Assembly: GCA_041676625.1 (NCBI GenBank)
Contig: JBAYRN010000170.1
Span: 1-9,652, forward strand
Origin: JAEXNA01 sp041676625
Lineage (GTDB): Bacteria > Vulcanimicrobiota > Xenobia > Xenobiales > JADMJV01
Length of the DNA: 9,652 bases
Reading direction: 5' to 3'
In this document: positions 5,868-9,652 of the stretch, in pieces
Numbering within the stretch: the stretch's first letter is position 1
Layout of the letters: each line of letters begins with the position of its first letter
The notes under the pieces: model-generated
The model's input: only the letters and a program-made list of their open reading frames with translations
Told to the model about the DNA's origin: nothing
Database searches by the model: none
Program-made: the position numbers and the translations under genes

Positions 5868-6122
5868 GACAGGGGCTGTCGCCTTGATCCCAAACGGTAT
5901 GAAACTCGCTTTGGGCACTAAAGCTCTCATCTACTTTACTTCGACCTCGGTTTCCTCAGCGAGGCTGACTCGACTGAAGTGACGAGGCGAACTCCCTAAC
6001 CGACAAAGCGCATTTGCGAACTCATCTGTTTTGCGTTTGGCAGTCAGCGTGGAAGAGGTGAGGCGAGAATGATAAACGGCGTAGCGCGCAGCGGGCTACG
6101 GACTGCGGGCTGCGGGAGGTAG
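5868..6122. other. Intergenic stretch with a short imperfect tandem repeat
   Basis: I see no supportable gene. A 14-base unit, GCGGGCTACGGACT (6091-6104), is followed directly by the similar GCGGGCTGCGGGAG (6105-6118). No promoter or terminator stands out. Confidence 0.35.
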
Positions 6123-6332
6123 CTAGTTAATACAGCCGGCTGGTCGTGGACCTCGGAACTTGGGAGACAACCCTCCATCCCCCGGCCGTACCCCGCTTAC
6201 AACTTGCCGCCCCGTCCAGTCGATCGCAATACTGTATGTCGGGTTTCCCTGGGCTTTGAATGGGACTGGAAAACCATGGAAGACTTGCCAATCACCGTCG
6301 CCAAACGCTTCTCTCAGTGCCTCATGATCCAT
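6123..6332 (-). pseudogene. Possible small gene or gene fragment
   Basis: A 69-aa frame from ATG 6330-6332 encodes MDHEALREAFGDGDWQVFHG, then FPVPFKAQGNPTYSIAIDWTGRQVVSGV and a Gly/Pro/Arg-rich tail. The middle part has the amphipathic pattern and composition of real protein, unlike the tail and the Arg/Cys-rich stretch upstream. The likeliest reading is a fragment of a longer decayed gene. No clear ribosome binding site is visible and I recognise no family. The plus-strand frame across the same bases (6204-6647) looks worse. Confidence 0.3.
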
Positions 6333-6423
6333 GTACCAGGGGTTCGGCCTCTTAAGAGCGGTCACCCGCAACCTGCAGCACAACCTTCGCAGTTCACATC
6401 TTCTGTGAACCAACCACCCTTTG

Positions 6424-6690
6424 GTGACGCCGCAGTCACAAAGTATAAGAGCGCGTATCCAGGCCTGCTACCACGCCGCCAAAGAGGACGGAGAATACCG
6501 CCTCAACACCTGGATCGTTTCCGACGCCCACTTTTCCCTGGGTCGCCTGGCCAGCTACCATGGTCTAACCAAAAAGGACACCATCGAGCAACTCATCCTC
6601 AAAGCCGATCAAGAGCTCCGCGACCGCCTCACCGACGACCAGCATAACGCCTATCTTGCGTTAAACCTGACCCGATCAGACGACGACTAG
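6424..6690 (+). CDS. Small putative DNA-binding regulator (RLNTWI-type)
   Basis: This protein is about 88 aa. It has a core EYRLNTWIVSDAHFSLGRLA, then SYHGLTKKDTIEQLILKADQEL, and ends soon after a YLALNLT segment. The pattern (RLN-W-[IV]-S, a helix with L-RLA, G-[LT]-[TS]-[KQ], then a helix ending in LI-xAD) resembles small ribbon-helix-helix or HTH proteins of plasmids and integrated elements. Those often read RLNTW[IV]...ERLI.AAD. That likeness is from memory and needs a profile search. An in-frame TGA lies at 6406-6408, so the start must be GTG 6424 or TTG 6421. Neither has a Shine-Dalgarno sequence, so the 5' end may be truncated. It ends base-to-base with the convergent gene on the other strand. 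Confidence 0.55.
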   Translation: MTPQSQSIRARIQACYHAAKEDGEYRLNTWIVSDAHFSLGRLASYHGLTKKDTIEQLILKADQELRDRLTDDQHNAYLALNLTRSDDD

Positions 6691-7233
6691 TTACTGCTTC
6701 GCGAGATACAGACCGTAGGCGCGCTCACCGGCCAGAAGCAAGTTGATAAAATCTGGGTCCCCGAGATATTCAAGTCTTAGCCCTGGGTCTTCGGATGCGC
6801 TTGGCTCCTTCTCGGGTGGGTGGATAACCAGGGATATTCCGCCCGTGTATTGCGGCACATAGAAAGCCACGATCGACAAAATGCTTTCTTCTCCAGTCAG
6901 AGTTTTCACCCGCATGGGAAAATCTGACGCGGAAAGCTCTCCCGAACGGGCCGACACAACTCTGCGCTCTCCGTCAAGAATGGCTCCTCTGAAGTCAGGC
7001 CATCGAGTCCAGTCAAAAGCCACTTTACCTTTTCGGATCTGACCCGACCGGTGCTCCCTGAGAGTCGTTCTGACTTCGAACACCGAATCGTTTGCCCAAA
7101 GCTCGAACCAGCTCTTCCCTCCTCCATCACTGCTTTCATAGTCCGCCAATTTTTTAAGTTCATTTGCCTGAGCAGCAGTTCCACCCCAACAAACCAAAAA
7201 AGCGAATAGAAAGGTCAGAAGCAAATTTCTCAT
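6691..7233 (-). CDS. Exported hypothetical protein downstream of the SEC-C gene
   Basis: This 180-aa protein starts at ATG 7231-7233. The minus-strand site GGAGGGAG (7242-7249) is 8 bases upstream, so the longer frame from 7266 is not preferred. Residues 1-23 are a signal peptide: MRN, a hydrophobic core LLLTFLFAFLVCWGG, and the cleavage site AQA before NELKK. The mature protein is about 157 aa and soluble-looking, with several Trp residues (SWFELWAND, FDWTRWPDF), patterned like a beta-rich periplasmic domain. I recognise no family. It follows the SEC-C gene by 34 bases on the same strand, so the two are probably co-transcribed. Its stop codon touches the stop of the convergent gene at 6690, leaving no room for a terminator between them. 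Confidence 0.72.
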   Translation of the reverse strand: MRNLLLTFLFAFLVCWGGTAAQANELKKLADYESSDGGGKSWFELWANDSVFEVRTTLREHRSGQIRKGKVAFDWTRWPDFRGAILDGERRVVSARSGELSASDFPMRVKTLTGEESILSIVAFYVPQYTGGISLVIHPPEKEPSASEDPGLRLEYLGDPDFINLLLAGERAYGLYLAKQ

Positions 7234-7241
7234 TCCGTATT

Positions 7242-7249
7242 CTCCCTCC
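7242..7249 (-). promoter_or_regulatory. Ribosome binding site of the exported protein gene
   Basis: Read on the minus strand this is GGAGGGAG, 8 bases before ATG 7233. It decides between ATG 7233 and the upstream start at 7266. Confidence 0.7.
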
Positions 7250-7267
7250 TCGGCTTCGCCGCCCAAC

Positions 7268-8440
7268 CTAAGTTAGCAGGTGGTCAAAGCTCACCCCTTC
7301 AGGCAACTGAGCTTCCAACTGCGCTCGAATATCCGGGTCTTCCAGCAGCTCCCGCATCGTCCGACCGCCCATCTTCTCGATCGGCTCATCTATCGAGGGC
7401 CCTTTTCTCGGCGGCATCGAAGCCATGATCTCCGCCTGGTCCACTTCACGCACAAAGGTCAGCAAATCTCCACACTGCTCACAAACCGCTCCCGAAATCC
7501 GGTCCACTCGCTCAAACGAGTTCGAGTCAACCCAAAGCTCGTTCTCCTTCAGCGTCACGAACCCCATCACGGGCCTCTCCTCCGTCCCATAAACAAAGGT
7601 ATCCTCGCCCACTTCTTTCAGCCCGTCCACGCGCGAAAGTCCCTCAACCAGCCACCTCCGCCTCTTCGGATCAAAACTCCAAACGTCACGGCTCAAGGCG
7701 ATCGGCTCCCCGTCAAAGTTCACCATCTCCGGAGGCCCTTCCCGAGAAAGACTCCCCTCCACCGCCTCCATCCAGGTCAGATAAATCTCCTTCGCGCTCT
7801 TCGGCTTCCTCAGGGTCGAAGAATGGCAGCTCTTACGGTGTCCCAAGAACTCCTCGGCCACCCAGTCTCCGCCTCCGCCCAACAGACATCTCGGATGAAC
7901 CGAGACCGGTACCCAGGCATCGCCATCCGAGACAAGCTTCCCAAACAAGGTCCCTCCCACGGTCAACCCCTCGTCGACGCGACCAGACCTCACCAGATGG
8001 CGTCTTCCTTTCTGCAACAGATCGCAAAGTACAAACTCATCCGGCCCCGTCTGCTCCGTCACCTTGTAAAGCGAGTAAGGACGGGTCATCCAAATCATAT
8101 CACCTTCAGCTCTTTCAAATCGGCTCCCGTCGCCAAAATACATCTCCGACGGCGTCTTCCCACCTTCAAACGGATGACAGAAAGCCAGAAAGTCCAGCAA
8201 AAACGGCATCTCTTCCTCCTCCAAGGGTTGATAGCCGAAACTCTCGCTCCACGCCATCAACGCCTCACGAGGGTACTTCTCCCGCAACTCCTCGTGAATC
8301 GCGAAAACCAGCTCGCTCCACCGCTCTCTCACCTGGTCATGATGCCGGGCTCGAGCCTCCAGCTCCTCAGCCCGAGGCAAACAGCACTTCTTATACTTCT
8401 TCCCACTTCCACAAGGGCAAGGGTCGTTTCTTCCCGCCAT
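7268..8440 (-). CDS. SEC-C motif protein, 390 aa
   Basis: From ATG 8440 the product opens MAGRNDPCPCGSGKKYKKCC. This is the SEC-C zinc-binding motif (C8-x-C10-x8-C19-C20) also found at the end of SecA and in many uncharacterised proteins. A motif at the very N-terminus is common in such proteins and favours this start. A GTG at 8527, with AGGGA 6 bases upstream, would add 29 residues. The rest is a large cytoplasmic, Trp-rich region with no membrane segment. A second zinc-like pair, C320-E-Q-C323, sits near the C-terminus, followed by an acidic helical tail. SEC-C often mediates binding to ribosomes or SecB in SecA, but the function of this protein is not known. The exported-protein gene follows by 34 bases. 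Confidence 0.85.
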   Translation of the reverse strand: MAGRNDPCPCGSGKKYKKCCLPRAEELEARARHHDQVRERWSELVFAIHEELREKYPREALMAWSESFGYQPLEEEEMPFLLDFLAFCHPFEGGKTPSEMYFGDGSRFERAEGDMIWMTRPYSLYKVTEQTGPDEFVLCDLLQKGRRHLVRSGRVDEGLTVGGTLFGKLVSDGDAWVPVSVHPRCLLGGGGDWVAEEFLGHRKSCHSSTLRKPKSAKEIYLTWMEAVEGSLSREGPPEMVNFDGEPIALSRDVWSFDPKRRRWLVEGLSRVDGLKEVGEDTFVYGTEERPVMGFVTLKENELWVDSNSFERVDRISGAVCEQCGDLLTFVREVDQAEIMASMPPRKGPSIDEPIEKMGGRTMRELLEDPDIRAQLEAQLPEGVSFDHLLT

Positions 8441-8566
8441 GCCAGCCCGATTCTCGCCTTCCTCCAGAAGACCCGCAATAACAAGTTTCACGGCCCGCGC
8501 CAATGTTTCACGCCGAACACCTATCACGCCCGATCCCTAAAAAGTCAGTAGGTAAATACAAATAGC

Positions 8567-8579
8567 GGCCCTTCGGGCC
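8567..8579. repeat. Small GC hairpin GGCCC-TTC-GGGCC
   Basis: A perfect 5-bp stem with a TTC loop lies upstream of the SEC-C gene. A similar GGGGCC-TTC-GGCCCC structure occurs at 8971-8985. The shared form suggests a small dispersed palindrome. No T run follows, so an intrinsic terminator is not supported. Confidence 0.4.
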
Positions 8580-8970
8580 TCGAAGATGGGGCCGGGTTTG
8601 GGTGCGGGCTTCAAAGTCACTTTAGTGGTAAGCGGGACTTGTAGCGGGGAAGAGATCGCCTTTTGCGGCAAAAGGCGAACTTCTGGTGGTACTGCCCCAG
8701 CCAGCTCGATTACCCATCTCCCCGGCTCCACCCCATTTTTACTCATCGCTCCTACGTTAGTGCAAACGAGCCACTGGGGTACCGGCGGCCGTCTCGCGAG
8801 TGACCACGGCGAAGATGATCAGAAACCTGGGTGCGGGGCCGAGTTGGGTGCCCCAAAGAAACCGAAAGCCAAACTCCCCATTTTAGCTCAAGGCATCAGC
8901 CTGGCAAGCCCACCACGAAACGGCCTAAAGTTACCTGGGTGGTCTCCGTCGCTACCGCTCCGGAGGTTAC

Positions 8971-9005
8971 GGGGCCTTCGGCCCCGAGGGGGCTTGCCAG
9001 CCCCC
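8971..9005. repeat. Two consecutive strong GC hairpins
   Basis: The first is GGGGCC-TTC-GGCCCC (8971-8985). The second is GGGGGCT-TGCC-AGCCCCC (8988-9005), a 7-bp stem. They lie 2 bases apart just past the minus-strand ORF at 9080-9460. They may end or stabilise its transcript, or be a repetitive palindrome. The nearest T run (TTTTT around 9027-9031 on the plus strand) is about 20 bases beyond the second stem. That is too far for a standard terminator. Confidence 0.45.
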
Positions 9006-9079
9006 CAAGACCCCCCGCCTGCCGGTTTTTGCCGCTTCGCGTCAAAAACACGGGAACTTGCCCGGGTCTCCCGAGTTCT

Positions 9080-9460
9080 TCAGGCACACCCATTCACCCG
9101 AACAACGTACTCGGACAGCACCAGGTACCGACAAGACAAGTTCAACCAGTCAAAGCCCCCTCTGTGCAACTGATAGCACTCCTGCAAGAAAGCGTTCAAA
9201 GGCTCACCGACCAAATCTTCAAACCGAGGGGACTCGCCCTTCCACGATCCGTAACTAAGACCAAAACAGATCACGGAGACAGTAGCCCATAGGAAAGGGC
9301 AGTCATAAGGCCCCGAAGGAGGCTTAAGCACCCCTTGCCTCTTCTTGCGAGGTCGCAATCCAAGAAGTGCTTCTAAGTTCGGGACCAAGAAAAAGCAACC
9401 ATCGACGATCATGAGCCTGTGCAAACAGGGAGAAACACTCGGCTCAATCTGATTCAGCAA
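9080..9460 (-). CDS. Hypothetical protein, start not resolved
   Basis: The 126-codon frame from TTG 9460 reads like real protein and includes one hydrophobic, possibly membrane-spanning segment (PFLWATVSVICFGLSYG, about residues 55-71). The frame stays open upstream to the window edge. The residues immediately before 9460 (DFSIEDRLRWGQQAFEVYEL) also look genuine, so the true start is probably near 9500-9540 or beyond. Further upstream it becomes Arg/Trp/Cys-rich and looks like the antisense of something else. No ATG and no ribosome binding site were found. The protein ends with TGA at 9080-9082. I recognise no family. Confidence 0.42.
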   Translation of the reverse strand: MLNQIEPSVSPCLHRLMIVDGCFFLVPNLEALLGLRPRKKRQGVLKPPSGPYDCPFLWATVSVICFGLSYGSWKGESPRFEDLVGEPLNAFLQECYQLHRGGFDWLNLSCRYLVLSEYVVRVNGCA

Positions 9461-9581
9461 TTCGTAAACCTCAAAAGCCTGCTGTCCCCATCTCAGGCGG
9501 TCCTCGATCGAAAAATCTCTAGATTGTATGTAAGCTGTCGGCAGTAGCGTACAGCTACGCCAAATTCGACCGGGCCAGCAG

Positions 9582-9652
9582 TTACGAAGCCAGCTGAGCC
9601 CTGTACGACCAGGGCATCCAGTCCGCCGCGTTCTCCGCCGTGATCTTTCCGG
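9582..9652 (-). pseudogene. Edge fragment, possibly the C-terminus of a transposase
   Basis: Read from the right edge on the minus strand, one frame gives KITAENAADWMPWSYRAQLA and a stop at 9582-9584. A terminal [LM]PWxY segment recalls the ELLPWNY ending of IS66-family TnpC. This would fit the other IS66 remnants here. The match is short and from memory. Other frames across the edge are also open, including a plus-strand one with an internal TGA, so confidence is low. Confidence 0.2.

Larger units (their letters stand above)
8441..9079. other. Long stretch without a convincing gene
   Basis: Reading frames exist on both strands, for example a 69-codon minus-strand frame at 8537-8746 and a 65-codon one at 8896-9093. 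Both are Gly/Pro/Val-rich, lack good ribosome binding sites and run through hairpin sequences. The 8537-8746 frame (MSKNGVEPGRWVIELAGA...) is the more protein-like and could be a broken gene upstream of the SEC-C gene. What stands out are GC-rich hairpins at 8567-8579 and 8971-9005. Confidence 0.4.

Noticed and set aside
6204..6647. 147-codon plus-strand frame
   Set aside because: Becomes Arg/Pro/His-rich where it overlaps the small regulator gene in another frame, so it is a shadow there. Its first part is antisense to a more protein-like fragment.
7280..8551. 423-codon plus-strand open frame
   Set aside because: It is the antisense shadow of the SEC-C gene. Its product is His/Arg/Pro/Leu-rich with no motif, while the minus strand carries a clear zinc motif and normal composition.
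8586..9173. 195-codon plus-strand frame
   Set aside because: Gly/Pro/Ser-rich product, no ribosome binding site, runs through GC hairpins and overlaps the end of the better minus-strand ORF.
1..9652. CRISPR array, tRNA or rRNA genes
   Set aside because: No regularly spaced repeats and no cloverleaf or conserved rRNA stretches were seen on either strand.

Overview
The window looks like a mobile-element-scarred accessory stretch of a bacterial chromosome. It has mixed base composition, several insertion-sequence (IS) remnants and mostly unrecognised genes. No ribosomal or core metabolic gene is present. The host cannot be named from the sequence. A Verrucomicrobiota- or Planctomycetota-like bacterium is only a guess.

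Left part (1-4686). A truncated IS66 transposase (TnpC) remnant lies on the minus strand at 202-831, next to a T-tract-rich edge. After it comes a two-gene host operon, gene A then gene B. Gene A is split by a complete, precisely bounded IS256/Mutator-type element at 1335-3902. The element has perfect 30-bp terminal inverted repeats and an 8-bp target duplication, TTGCGTCT. Removing the element and one duplication copy in silico restores gene A's reading frame. Gene A then ends in a stop that overlaps the start of gene B (4060-4686).

The IS carries two genes where typical IS256 elements carry one. The second (2406-3701) is a standard Mutator-family DDE transposase. The first (1425-2405) aligns with the catalytic domain of the second almost without gaps, but it has lost the first Asp (Ala instead) and the Glu (Arg instead). 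It also lacks most of the N-terminal half. I read it as a catalytically dead transposase paralogue travelling with its active partner. The two reading frames are in the same phase, separated by one TAA codon and followed at once by GTG. A 10-bp hairpin overlaps the only Shine-Dalgarno-like sequence there. This is the most unusual system in the window.

Middle part (4687-6690). It holds a frameshifted IS66 TnpB remnant (4711-4997) and a doubtful small ORF. Next is a relatively AT-rich secreted Cys-rich protein (5277-5867) whose last residues form a C-x9-C-x10-C-x2-H motif. A weakly supported minus-strand fragment follows, then a small putative DNA-binding protein (6424-6690).

Right part (6691-9652). 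A minus-strand gene pair encodes a 390-aa SEC-C zinc-motif protein (7268-8440) followed by a small exported protein (6691-7233). The exported protein's gene ends base-to-base against the convergent gene at 6690. From 8441 to 9079 I see no convincing gene, only GC-rich hairpins. A minus-strand hypothetical ORF (9080-9460, possibly longer) and a possible transposase C-terminal fragment occupy the right edge.
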